From: Panagrolaimus kolymaensis
Taxonomy: Eukaryota > Nematoda > Chromadorea > Rhabditida > Panagrolaimidae
Direction of reading: 5' to 3'
NCBI GenBank assembly: GCA_028622995.1
Contig: JAJQJQ010000018.1
Location: forward strand, 2,976,001 to 3,040,000
DNA: 64,000 nucleotides
The first letter of the stretch is position 1, and every line of letters begins with the position of its first letter. Both the position numbers and the translations under genes were made by a program. Shown here one piece after another: positions 11,250 through 23,475 of the stretch. Under the pieces are notes generated by a model. It worked only from the letters and a program-made list of their open reading frames with translations, was not told the DNA's origin and made no database searches.

Positions 11250-13985
11250 TCATTGATCACAAATTGTTTGAGCCATTAATGGATTCATATTATTACTGGG
11301 ATTTGGCATGCCTTTCCAACCATTATTCATTAGAGATACATCATATGATGGCGGAGGTGGAGGTAACATTGTTAATTGAGAACTTGAAGGTGTATGCACC
11401 AAAGGCGCCGCCAGCGGCGGTGGCATTTTTACTCCTTCAATATTTCGATTAAAACTATTTTGGCGGCTATAATTTGGAGCTAAAAAATGAATTTTAATAA
11501 ACTTTTATTATTTTGTCTTTAAGTAACTTACTGGAGCCATTAGTCATCATTCCAACTGACATTGGAGTATGTAGCATACCACTACCAGGTCCATGGCCCA
11601 TCATAGATACATCATATTGTGTATTTTCTATCCTCGATATTGATCTCTCATCTTCTTCACCAAAATCTCCACCCATTAATGATGGCTCACCAACCACTAG
11701 GACTTCTTGATATTGTGGATGATTGTACTAAAAAAAGCAACATTATTAAAACTATTATTTTGATAACAATTGCCATGTCTCTCTTTCTCACCCCATTATT
11801 AGATGATGCTTTTTCTCTTTATATTTTGTGACTTACATTTTGATTCATTGGAAAATTATTTACATTTTGTGATGGGGAAGTTCGACTATTGCCACCCTTT
11901 CTTTGTTTAGTTGGGGTTGGAGTAGCATTTGGTCCTCCTGCCCCTCCTGCAGCTGCACTATTAGTTTTTCTTTGTCTCTTCCTTTGTGGCTTTTTTGGAG
12001 GTTCTTCAATTAAAGATTGTTGAGACATAAGATTTGGCTGGGGTCCAGATGGACCTGGTGGCATTGGTGGCATATTTTGAGGCGGCATTTGTGGCGGCAT
12101 CGACTTTTTTAAGCTCATATGAGCATTAAAAAGCATATTTTTTAATGCATCTCTTGGCAACATCTAAAAAAATATTTTAAATTTTTTATATATATTCCAG
12201 GATAATTTGAACATACTCGTGGATCTTGTTTACAATATGACATAATATGTTGCATAGGTTCCATTATGACACAAAGCTTAAGAAAATTCATAGCTTTTGG
12301 TGGAAGTCCACATTTAGTGACGCCTTGTTTTATCCTTTCCTGAGTTTCCACCATCTAAAATATTAATAAGTTGATTTTTTGTTTGTTTAATTTTAAATTA
12401 CAAACCCCTTGACATTCCCTCGAAATATATTCTTGGGTATTTTTTAATTCAAGAGTAAGCTGCTTTATCCTATATCCATATGCTTCATCATAGGGTGCAA
12501 ACTCTATGAACATTCTTGCATCCGTTACCGCCTGAAATTATTATAATAATTTGTTTGATTTTTAACTTCTTTAAAAAAAATAATAACCCTACTTGAGCAT
12601 TGAAGGGTTTTGTTAATTTAGTAAACATGACGACATTTTCGCAATCCAGGGAACTTCCGCCCCAATTTGACATTTGCTCGGATGAAGGTGATCGAGGCAA
12701 AAAATGTAGTTCTCGAACACCGGTATCAAACATTGTACGGAAAAATTTGCTAATTAACTTCCTTCCAATCGCTAAAATTATATTATAATATTCCGTGAAA
12801 TTATGATAAATTAATGTGCTTACAATATTTTTTAGGGTTATCTATTGTTTCATATGCTATCACATTCATTCTTGAATCATCATCAAAAAATTCTTGCCCA
12901 AATGCTTCCCACCATTGTCCATGATGTTCACTTGCGACTTGATACTTAAAAACGCGGTTTTAATAAAATTTGGAGAAGTAAGAATATATACTTACTTGTT
13001 GATGATAAAATGAATACATCCTTTTATTCATTTCAAATATTCTATATTCTAAAAGTGGAGGCTGAGGAAAATGAGCCATTGGTACAGGTGGCCTGAAAAA
13101 ACCAAATTCCATATTAAAGTTATTGTTTTATTTTTTGACAAATAAAACACAGGCTGCAAGCATTTTTAGCGCGGTGAAAAATATATATTTTTTATTGATT
13201 AAATGAAAAATAAAAAGCGTCATTCAAGGAAATATTTTTTTTGAGCGTTTGCTTTTTAAGTCTTCCAAAAAAATTGTTGTTGGGCAGCCATTTTTAATGG
13301 GAGCAAACGTATGTGTAAGCTTCATGATTTCCCTTTGCTTTTTTTCTTTTTTTGCTTTAGTTTGCTAATTTTCAAAATTGTTAATGAATTTTAATTTTAT
13401 ATATTATTTCTTTCTTATTTGATTTTTTATTTCTTACCTGAGTATCATTTGTGGTGGGCCACCAGCATTTTGTTGTGGATTTCCAGGATTACCTGGGCCG
13501 ACTTGATTAATATTTGGAGGTGGTAAACCAGGCTGTGGCGTCATCATATTTGGTGGTGGCTGTTGTTGAGGAGGTAAATTCATTGGATGCATATTATATG
13601 GAGGTGGAAGTATTTGTTGAGGTGGTGGTTGATTGGGATCCATATCCTGATATGGCATAGGTTGAGCGCTTCCAGGTGGTGGTCCACCATGATTTAATGA
13701 TGGAGGTCCAAATCCATTATTCATACTTCCCGATGGCGTGGAAGTAGGGCCAGCATGTTGATAATAAAAATCTGGCGGCATTCCATGATTATATTGAATT
13801 CCATCATCGGGTGGAGGCATCATTCCCATACCATTTGGCATTCCTTGCATATCATATCCCATATTTGCTTCGGGTTTAATATCGTATGCATTATTAACCG
13901 GCTCTTTCTTTTTTCTTGTCCTTTTAGCAGGTTGTTGACCACCGGGTGGAACCATGGCATCGCCAGATTTCTTCGAACGCGGCAT
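11250..13985 (-). CDS. LDB1: LIM-domain-binding protein (LDB1 / Chip / CLIM family)
   Basis: Nine exons (13985-13438, 13092-12996, 12944-12824, 12771-12593, 12531-12406, 12354-12217, 12163-11837, 11727-11532, 11479-11250) encode 653 residues. The protein is a nuclear adaptor that dimerises and bridges LIM-homeodomain and LMO proteins at enhancers. Residues 1-182 are a Met/Gly/Pro-rich stretch that begins with a basic RTRKKK patch and is longer than in vertebrates. The self-association domain follows, with EYRIFEMNKRMYSFY, HHGQWWEAF, IGRKLISKFFRTMF and EFAPYDEAYGYRIKQL. A basic KRQRK region near residue 440-460 fits a nuclear signal. The LIM-interaction domain lies near residues 523-551 (VVGEPSLMGGDFGEEDER). 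The start at 13985 is 8 nt after a splice acceptor (13994-13998). Vertebrate LDB1 is about 411 and fly Chip 577 residues, so this is a long member. Confidence 0.95.
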
Positions 13986-13998
13986 TGATTATTCTAAG
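13986..13998 (-). promoter_or_regulatory. Splice acceptor 8 nt before the LDB start codon
   Basis: Read on the minus strand, ...TACTTAG is followed by AATAATCA and then the ATG at 13985. It could accept a 5'UTR exon or a spliced leader. No donor that would clearly pair with it was identified upstream. Confidence 0.45.
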
Positions 13999-16900
13999 TA
14001 TAAAAATAGGTTTTTAGCAGCTAATTTTAATGGCAAACAAAATCAAATAATTTTATTAGCGTATTCAAAATAAAATAAAACAGCTAATAATTCAGAAGTT
14101 GTGTAACTCATAAGCTCCAAATTTAAGTTAAAAATATATAATTTTATTAATAACCTTAGTTATCTAAAACTGATAAAAAAATGTTATACATTAAAAAAAC
14201 TATTATTTTGACACGCGTTTGTCGCGAAAAGAAACATTACTTTCTCACGTTTTTAATAGGTGTGTGACCACAATAAAATGATGGGGTCAATGCCTTAAAG
14301 ACAAAAAATAAGATACAGGTGCGATAAAAACATTAAAAAAGTGTGACCAATGGCTCATTTTTTTTAATGAACGACATGAGAAGAAAAAGAGGGGGAAAAG
14401 TGCGCATTGATTGAATCACGGAAATTCCGCATTTTTTTTTCTTTTCCTTTACTCTGAACAGTCAGTTCTGGCGCAGAATATAACTACATGCAGCAGCAGC
14501 GTATACTTTTTTTTCACCATCGAATTCCGCGCGTTTGTCCGTGTCGAGCATGTCATCAACGCATCCATCCATCTATCTATCCATTTCTCAAAGGAAGTCA
14601 AGATTGACCAGTAACAAAAATATTTGGCGACGTTGTGGTATATGCGCAGGCAGCAGCAACATCAGCCGGGATGGTGGTAGTTGTCGTCGTTGTCGTCGGA
14701 CGCCTGCCGCTGCGATCGTTTTTTTTCTATGTTAGAAAAAAAGGCAAAGCTCACAGTCACTCTTTTTCTTTCTTTCTTTTTTCTCACTCAACCACATTTG
14801 GCTTTCTTTCAATTCGAAAGTTGTTGGTGACACAACATACACACGACAGACACATTCATTCATTCGTTCATTCGCAACCTAGCATTGCATTGACTAGTCC
14901 GTTAAGAATGTATATGTGGTTGTTCGGCCGTTTACCACCACTACTTTGTTCTTCACGTCTCTTTTTTTTCTCTTTTCTTACTTTCTTCAGCCAGCCATTC
15001 ACTAACATTGTATTGTATGGCTGTATGCACCGACTCGTTCACGCTGCAGCTTTTTCGTTTCCTGTGAGGATGGAAACAACCACATTGAAGATTTTTTTCT
15101 CGTGTGGTACATTGTTCAGCTTATTGGGTGGCCTTTTCCTTTATTACTTCTCCTTCTTCTTCTTCCGCTAAATACAACAACACAATGTTGCGATCTATCT
15201 CAAAACCGAGAAAGGTGCAAAAAATGCGCGGTGTATTTTAACATAAAAAATGACCTCAGAAAAAAAAACATCAAATAAAAAATGCGGCATTTTTAAAAGG
15301 CATTAAAGCTAATTATTCATGAATAGCAAGCATGAGGAAGAAAGAAAAGCGAATAAGGAAATTTTAAAGTAAAAAAAAATACACACGTAAAATACTTTTT
15401 AAACTAAACATACATTAATGACAAGGAAGCTTTTTTTCCATTGTTTAGTAACTATATTTTTGAAACCATCAGAAAGAGCAGAAGCAAAATTTGAAGAAGA
15501 AAAAAGAGCGATGATGATTGCAAAAAACTAACGTAAATTCCATAAGAAAACTAAACTTTTTTTTCTTGTTCACAAAAAAAACGTCAGACCAGCGTGGTGC
15601 CCGTTAACCACCCTTTCATAGTTGCTTTTGTAGGTTTACACCCATGCGGTGCGGTCTGTATAACAGCAATCGATTGCTTTTTTTTTGTTGCTAAAATAAT
15701 GCGGAAGAAAAAAAAATTTGGTCAGTGGATAAAAAAATGACATAAAAGATAGCAAAACGTCAACAAACAAAAAAAGCTGAAAAAACAATATATACCATAA
15801 ATAAATAAATATAAATTAAATAATATTTAGTTATCAAAGTAAAGAGATGAAAGAAATATGATTTGTCTGTGCAAAGAAGAAAGATACAAGTAAACTAATC
15901 GATGAGTGATGTGAGTTCCAAATAGCACGTGTTATTATGAAAGAAGAGGATATTGCACAAAAAATAAACATGACAAACAGCTTTAGTTTTTTAAGTTTTA
16001 ACTTTTGAGTTATTAGTAATAAAAAAAAGGAAAAGTAATAAAACAAGGGAAATATTAATTTTTTTAATAGCATCGAAGTTTAATAATTTACAAAGAAAAT
16101 CAAGAAAAGCAACCAAAAAATAAGGGAGAAGGTGCGAAACAACTATATACGTATGTCAAAGGATTGTTAATCAAATTATATTGACGCCGCCATTGAACCA
16201 CGTTAAAATTAAGGTCGTCGTCTTGGAATGCTATATCAAAATAATTTCCTGTCGTGTTGAAACAATACCTTTGACACTTTATAAAAAAAACTAATAAACT
16301 ATTATAAAAACTATTGTCTTTATTTATGTCGTCAATATTAAATCAAAAAGAAAGAAAGAAAAGAAAAGGCAATAAAAATTTGCAAAAAAATATAAAGTTA
16401 GGAAATAGAAAAATTGGAAGGACATAATTGCAGGTTGTAAAGAAAGGGTAAATTACAAAGTAATTTTTTAAAGAATAATAAATCTAAGCTCAAAAGTTGA
16501 AAAAGTATTCAATCACATAAAAAAAAATCTAATTATAATTTTACTTTAAAACATTAATAAAAAAAAGTTAAAAATGCAAAAAAAAAAGAAAGAAAGCTGT
16601 TCACTTTTCAAAAACCATGTCAAAAAAGAACAACAAAAAAAGTGAGTAAACTCATGTGTTGTGTCGGCATGCAAGTATGCCGCTGTTGTCTGATTGTAAA
16701 GCCTATTGGCAAAAAAAAAATAGTGTTCTTCGCGCGCTCATTCTCTTTTTTCTTTCGACAAAGCCAAGCACGCAAGAACCATAAAAGAAGTCAGCAGCTT
16801 TACATTGTCGTCGTCGACGTCGGTCGTTGTTGTTGTCCAGAAAAGGAATTTTTTTTGGCAACCATCAATGCTTTTTTGCTATTGCCTAGGGTCGGTCTTA

Positions 16901-17310
16901 AGGGCAATATAACCACCATCCGTGCATCAATTTTTCACTTTAACGGAATAGATAGATGTTTCTAACACAAATGGGACGACAAAAAAGCGGCACAAAGTCT
17001 TTATGGTTTTTATTCTTGGCAGCTACTGTTTTTTTCTTTCTTGCTTTTTCTTTTGGATTGTATGCCCATTTTTATATTTCTTGCAGTCAGTCTCGTTTGT
17101 CTACATACATGCCAAAAGAAAAAAACAGCACTCGTTAGCTGTTTTGAATGCTGCTGATGGCAAAAACGAGAAGGAGTATGTTTAGTCCAACAGCTATGTA
17201 TGTCTCCGATGCTGCAAAATATACACCCTCATCGTTTTTTTCTTCTTGCTAACATTTTTATTACTGGCTAAAAGCCAATGGTTAACTATAACATATTTTT
17301 TTCTTTTCAG
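13999..17310. other. Gene-poor region upstream of LDB, with locally GC-richer patches
   Basis: About 3.3 kb upstream of the LDB start. A patch at roughly 14.46-15.05 kb is less AT-rich and carries GTC and CAG trinucleotide runs (for example around 14640-14710); a similar patch lies near 16.65-16.95 kb. These may be promoter or 5'UTR sequences. A 178-codon open frame on the plus strand at 14635-15171 is Phe/Ser/Val-rich from the simple repeats and I do not regard it as a gene. Confidence 0.4.
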
Positions 17311-17409
17311 ACAGATAGAGGAAAATCAGTCGGTGACTTAGACTTTGATGATGCTCCTGTTTTAGTTTTAAATAAATGGGGAATTGCAATTCAAAAAAAA
17401 CATGAGTAA
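17311..17409 (+). CDS. Possible orphan terminal exon
   Basis: A strong acceptor (TTTTTTTCTTTTCAG, ending 17310) is followed by an open frame of 32 codons plus stop, in which SVGDLDFDDAPVLVLNKW looks like ordinary coding sequence for this genome. AATAAA-type signals follow within about 100 nt (near 17480-17505). I could not find upstream exons that would join it on the plus strand, and no protein family was recognised. It could be the last exon of an unrecognised gene, a non-coding exon, or chance. Confidence 0.3.
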   Translation, partial: TDRGKSVGDLDFDDAPVLVLNKWGIAIQKKHE

Positions 17410-20357
17410 AAAAGTTAAATTTAAAGATGCAATTAATTTATTCATTCAATGTTTAATTTTTTACCTTAAAAAATTCAAATGCAATAAAAATTTTATTATA
17501 AATAAAACAAAAAGCCGATATGAATTTGATTATAAAAAACAAACATAACAAATAAATAATTGCACATTTTGGCGGCAATTTAATGAGACCGATAATGGAA
17601 ACCTATTAACCTTAATTTCCTAACTAGCTTTATCTAAATTATTGACCATTTTCATAACACATTTACTGCATATTTTATTCATACGTTTTTATTATTCAAA
17701 TTCTTTATTCAAATAAAAAAAGAAGAAGAATCAAAACAAACTTTATTTGTTTGTGTAAAAAAAATTTCGTTGTTATTATGCTCAGATTTTTTCATTTCAA
17801 AAAGTTGTTTAAATTTTTATAATACAGTTATTTTCGTTGAAGGTGATTTAACACATTTAGAATAGGATAAATCCAAAAAACAAAAGAAAAACCATATTTT
17901 TCACATTTGTAAATTTAAAAAATTTCATATTCGGTTTGTTAATAATTTTTATGAACCATTCATTTTGATTATACTTCAACTAAAAATAACATTTATCGAA
18001 CAAATACGACAAATAAGTTTTCACAGCTACAGTAAATTATAAATTTTTTAACCCTTGCATTTTGCTTTTAGAGCATATTTTTTACTATGTAATAATACCC
18101 ACTTTGGGTTTAGCGTTAAAGTAGACTATAATTCTTTTCTTCTTTTTTTTTTTGCAGTAGACCAATGACAACCTAAAGCTTTATCTCATAGTAAAAGTGC
18201 ATGAAAGCTGAAAATAGCAGCCATTTTTTTTTAAAACGCTCCCGACGTCTGGCTCATAAACATTCAACGAGGACATCTCTGCCTGGCACATATACAATGT
18301 AAATTAAGAAAACAAGACAGATGAAAAAGAGAAATTAACTTTATATATGTTTGTATACATATTTAATAAATATTTTTACTATTTAAACCATTATAACACA
18401 CACTCCTTATTTAATCTTTTAGCATTTATATTCCTTTTTGAATTTTTGAATGTTTTTGTTTAAAATCATCACATTTTTTGGCCAAGTTCATTTGCATTTT
18501 CAATGGCCAAGAAATACGCGCAATAAATAAAAAATTAATGGAGTCCTTCGACATTTTGATCTCCATTTTTTTTTCTAAAATTAATTCGTTAACGTCGTTG
18601 TTTGTCACTGCAATAAATGAAACACTATTTCTCAGAAATTAATGCTTTTGAATAAAGCCTGGCACGGAGTTTAACCAACGAAAGTCCTAAACAAAAAAAT
18701 GAAAAGGCTGGAAAAATTTTCAAGTCATTTTTGGACACGCGCCTGAAATCAGCATAAAAAAAGAGTTCATCTATTTTTTGTTTTTTGTGAATATTAAGAA
18801 GTTGTTTTACATCTTTTTTCCAGTTTTTAGGATTCTTTCGTTTTTTTTTATAACAAAAAAATAGATGATCAACGTTCGTTTAAATTCGAAATGGACAAAG
18901 TCAAAAAAGCCAAATAATAGATTTTTTGGCGCTTCTTCGGTGGTTGTGGTTACTGTCTGAAACAGAGAGGCTCATTTGCATTTTAGTTTTTCAATTTCTA
19001 AAAAATTTTGGTATCTATCATGTTTGTTTGCTTCCTTGAACACCAGATAGAGATGCTTTTATTCACTTCGTTTTTTTCTTTCAAAAACCACTCCTTCAAA
19101 TTGCGTCGTTGTTGATCAAAATATTTTACAAAAAAAAATTTGCTAAATATTTTATGACCGCCTTTTTTTATTGTCCTTAGAATTTGCCTAAATTTTTTAC
19201 AATTTTTTCCTTCGATAATGTTTGAAAAAATTAAAGTTCTTGAAAATTTACCGTATTCCTTTCTCCTCCTTTCTTTCTTTCTTTCTTTATTTTGCAACTA
19301 TATTAAGTCTAATTTTTTTAATGATGGAAAAGGAAATTTGGTTATAATCTTTTGAGGTTGTACTTTAGCCTTCTCCGCCGTCTGAGGTGGTTACGTCCTT
19401 TTTTAGATTTTATACAGTTTTCGTGAAATATAAAATTATTAACTTTTATAGTGCGTTTTTTAGAAACACTAATTGTTTAATTGAAAAATTTAAGTTCCCA
19501 TATTTTTTTTACTTTTGCCGATTTCATTTTTTAAAAATTAAATATGTTTCATTCTTCTTTTTTTCTCTTCCGAAGTCGCACTGCAATTTTCTTTATTTAA
19601 AATTTGAATTTTCTTTGTCCTTTAAGTATCTTTTTCTAAATATTGCCTTTTTTTTATTGCTCCTCAACTCCTCTACAAATGTGTTAGTTGGTGCCGTGCC
19701 ACGGATTTGACCCATTGAAACAATTTAAAAAATAAATTTGTCGTCGTCTAGTTGTTGTCAGCAGCATTATTGTTGCATTGCGCTTTTTAATTTTCTGACA
19801 TTGAAACGGAATTGAGTTTTACTTTTTTTAATAAATCCAATTTTTTTAAGTAAACAACCAACAACGAAAAAACATATTTTATTTCTCAATTACCTCATAA
19901 AACTGCCAAAAAAAATTTCAATGCAGGTTATAAAAGAATCATGTAAGTTATTACTTTTTCTTAATGGCAGCCATTTATGTCTCAAGCAAACAAAGCTTAT
20001 TTTTTAAATTATTTGCTGTCGTATCATAAAAAAAGACTTTTTTACTATAGCATAGCTCTTTTTTAATGCTCGGCGGTGCTTAGCACTATTTTTTTTTTAT
20101 CAAACATTCGACATTGCAAAGAGGCACATCACTCTTTTATTTTTATGTGTTTGAAAGTGTTCAAATTTTTTTTTCTTGCCAACTTTTTTTTTGTTTCATT
20201 CAAAAAATAAATAAGCGCCAAATGAGGCGGTGCTAGCAGGCTATGGAAGATAATTTTAGTTTTTTTCCTGTCTGACGCGCACGCACTCCATTTTTTGCAA
20301 AAAACTTTTTAATGAACTTTTTTTACGGGATTATTTTAATATTTATTTTTTTTATAG
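17410..20357. other. Gene-free AT-rich region
   Basis: About 2.9 kb with abundant poly-A and poly-T tracts and a short (TTTC)n run at about 19270-19288. A pyrimidine-rich acceptor-like site occurs near 18160 but is followed at once by stops. I see no supported exon. Confidence 0.4.
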
Positions 20358-20540
20358 TTCCACTGCCACCAAAGAAAAAACCTTTATTTATCCGAACTCA
20401 AAATAAACAACAACAATATCAAACGATTCAGCAAAATCAGCAGCAATCTATTCAGGTGATTACTGTTACTCCTGAGCAACAGCAACAACTTAAAAAACTT
20501 ATCAAAGTTGTTAGACGACCAGTTACGGTATTGTTGAAAC
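20358..20540 (+). CDS. Gln-rich orphan exon, possibly an upstream or alternative MYRF exon
   Basis: An acceptor (TTTTTTTTATAG) and a clean donor (AAAC|GTAAGT) bound 183 nt that are open in one frame only as coding-looking sequence: PLPPKKKPLFIRTQNKQQQ, then Gln-rich repeats, then VITVTPEQQQQLKKLIKVV. The exon starts needing two bases to finish a codon and ends with one base, so it is symmetric in phase 1. MYRF exon 2 (23608) also needs a phase-1 partner and lies downstream on the same strand, so this exon could be spliced to it from an alternative promoter. The joining codon would read Gln. I saw no start codon exon upstream. The exon itself is well supported; its gene is not. Confidence 0.5.
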
Positions 20541-23475
20541 GTAAGTTGACCGTTTATTTTTTAAAAATTAAAAAATTTCTTTGATGTTTAAAGCAAAATA
20601 TTTCTGATTTTTTTTACCATTTTATTTATACAATATTTTTATTTTTGAAATTTATGTTTTTAACTTTTCTCGAAACCATTACTTTTTTTTAATGCCGACC
20701 AAAGGCTACTATTATTTTTTCTGTCTTCGAAAGTTCATATGGCTTTTTTCTAAAAAAAGATTCTATTCATTACATAAAAAAATAGAGCCCTTTTTTACGA
20801 ACACAAACACATTTTCGACGTTTATGCTGCCGCAGCCGCTGGCAAAATATAATTCAAGACCAATGTTCATAAAGCGTTCGTAGTTGTTAAGGCCTTTAGG
20901 CAAAGAGAAGGAGAAAAAAATATGGAGTCGTGCATGGCACTGCAGTGCACCAAAAAATAGCTTTTATCTTTTTTCTTCTCTTTATTTTTTTTATTTTGCT
21001 AACTTGTTACGTTTTTATTTTGATTATGTTTTGACATTGCTTTTTATTTTTAGGTAATTTTACGTTTTTATGAAATTAAAAAAATAATAAAAATTTAAAA
21101 ATTTTTAAAAATAAATCTGAGTTTTTTGAAAGTTTTTTCAAGAATTTTCTTTTAAAATTTCAAAAGTGTGTATTAATTTTTGATGGAAAGCTTTGGACGA
21201 ATTTCTATTTATCAAATACGATCAAAACATGCAACTTTTTTAATTTGCAAACAAACGTCTTGATTCCATTTTCATAATTTATTTATTTTTTTTGTTTTAT
21301 CCACCAATATTATCCATTTTCTTTTTCTCATTTTTGGGTCTATACCTTGGACACTTTTTTCATTTATATTTTCCCGCGGAAAACTCTATATTTGACTTCA
21401 ACAAAAAAAGTCAAAAGAGTGAACGCGTTTCTTTTTTTATAATTTTAAATTTCAAAATTGGACTTCTTTATTTCTAAAATGGCACAGTTTTCGACATTTT
21501 ATTGTTTCAATTTTTTTGGCGGCAAATAAAATTTTGTTTATTGTTCCTAACTTTTTCAAAAAAATTTTGCTTTAGGTATTTTTTGTTTTGCCTTTTATAT
21601 GTACGTTTCATTTAATTTCAAAAAAGCACATGCGATGATTTTTTTAAAGAGACGCCTGCTTTCAAGTCGTGCTTTATTTTCAACTGGCACGAACTTGCTC
21701 CGAACTCTTTATTTTTTTCTCGCATACACGCGTTACAAGCAAGGTTTTTATGCTGGCCAAGCGAGAGTCCCCAATAGTTTTTATGGCCATCGCCGTCTGA
21801 GGATGCTTTTTTTTCTCGCGTTTGTCCTCTTTTTGTTTGTTTTAGTGGCTACTTTCTTTCTTCCAAAAATAAAAAAATGCTATAGCAGAAAAAAGGCTGC
21901 AACGTTTCTGTTTTTATTTTTATTAATTTGTTGTTTTTTCTTTTCCATCCAATTCTAACCTTGGTCATTGGGCGGCGGCATAGATTTGTGTAGTTTTTTT
22001 TATTTTGTCATTAGAAACATTTATATATTTATTTTATTTTTTTAAACATTGTTTTCGCGCATCCCCAAAAAGTAGGTCGGTAAAATGCACAAAAATACAA
22101 TAATTTTTATTTATATTTTTTTGGATTTTCTTTCCGACTACCAAAACATTTTTTTGATTTTTTCTTTCGAGACTTGGCTGGCAATAACTTGAGTAGTAGA
22201 CGATGTGTTTTTATACTTCTTCCATGATCATCGAATCTTGATTTCATCCTACGGAAAATAGTGTTATGTTTCTCCCATCTTTTCTCTCTCTTTTTATTTT
22301 TTTTTACTTATTTCCTAATATTTGACCTTCACATAGTAGCGTATCGACGAGGTCACATCGAGTAGAAAAAAATACGAAGAAGAAAGAACATGCTCTCAAA
22401 AAATTCCGCGGTGGCTGTCTTCAGTCAAATATTTTTTTAGGATTTTTTAGGCAAAAAATAAAGCGGTAAAATCAACTGCTTTTGCACATCCTTTCAGTAG
22501 AAAATTCATTTTTTCTTACATAATTTTGATGTAAACAAAGAATCTTATTTGTTTTTTAAAACGTTTCTGTAATATTCCATTTTCAATGAAGTTTAGTTAT
22601 TTTTATATATATTTTTTTTCAAATTGATTTTTTTTTAAATTTGCGGAAGATCAAATAAAAAAGTATGCCTTTTTATAACCAACCTCGGATTTTGAGGAGT
22701 AAAAACTTGCTTGTTATTTTTTTCCTTTCGTCGCTTTTTTTGCTGGTTGAGTTAGTTGATGCAGCAGCGACAGCAGCCGCCTGACAGCCCAACAACGACA
22801 ATAACAAAAGCGACTCGTCGCTTTTTTCCTCCATGTCGGTGCCAGGCACGAACGTGTGAGCACCGCACATTTTTGTGTGTGTTCAATTCCTTTTCCCCTA
22901 TGTTACTACGTTCGGTTTGGTCTTTCCTTTTCTTTTCTATTTTTGCATAGCTGTCGCGCACTCATTCTCTTTCAAATGCCTCATATTTCGTTTTTTTCTT
23001 TTCTTTTTCTTTCTTTCATATGCCCGTTTTTACCACCAATGATGAATGAAATAGTCTCCCTTTTGTGCGGAGAAAAAAACATTGGCGGCGTTTTCGTATC
23101 CGCACTCTTTGAATGAAAATAAAAAAATGGATTGACTTTTCAGGCAAAATCGATGGGTTTTTAATTTTCTTTATCGTTTACTATCCATCAAAAAATAAAG
23201 AAACAAATTTCTTATTTAATATTTCCGGAAATTAATTTGCATTTTTTCTAGCAAAAAAAGTTGTTTATAATTTCTTGTTTCTTTCTTTTTTGTTGCATGA
23301 ACCATCTTTTTTCACTTCTTTCTGCTGCGCGATTTTTTTTATTGATTATCTAAAACTTTTTTAAAAGTTCATTTTTTTATTTTACTTTTTCTTTTTGCAG
23401 TGATCTTTTTCTATTTCGTTGGCATTTCTCTCCAATCAATTATTAAATTTATAATTTTGTTTTCAATGAGTCTGC
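20541..23475. other. Long spacer or intron upstream of MYRF
   Basis: About 2.9 kb. If the Gln-rich exon belongs to MYRF, this is its intron. Poly-T-rich throughout; a GC-richer stretch with CAG repeats lies at about 22.75-22.87 kb. A splice acceptor (TTTTTGCAG) ends at 23400, 75 nt before the MYRF start, so the 5'UTR is likely spliced. No other convincing exon. Confidence 0.4.

Noticed and set aside
14635..15171. 178-codon open frame upstream of LDB
   Set aside because: Made of triplet repeats (poly-Val) and Phe/Ser from T/C-rich DNA, no homology recognised, no splice logic.
21599..21958. 119-codon plus-strand frame
   Set aside because: Phe/Leu-rich from poly-T DNA, no acceptor or donor, no conserved motif.
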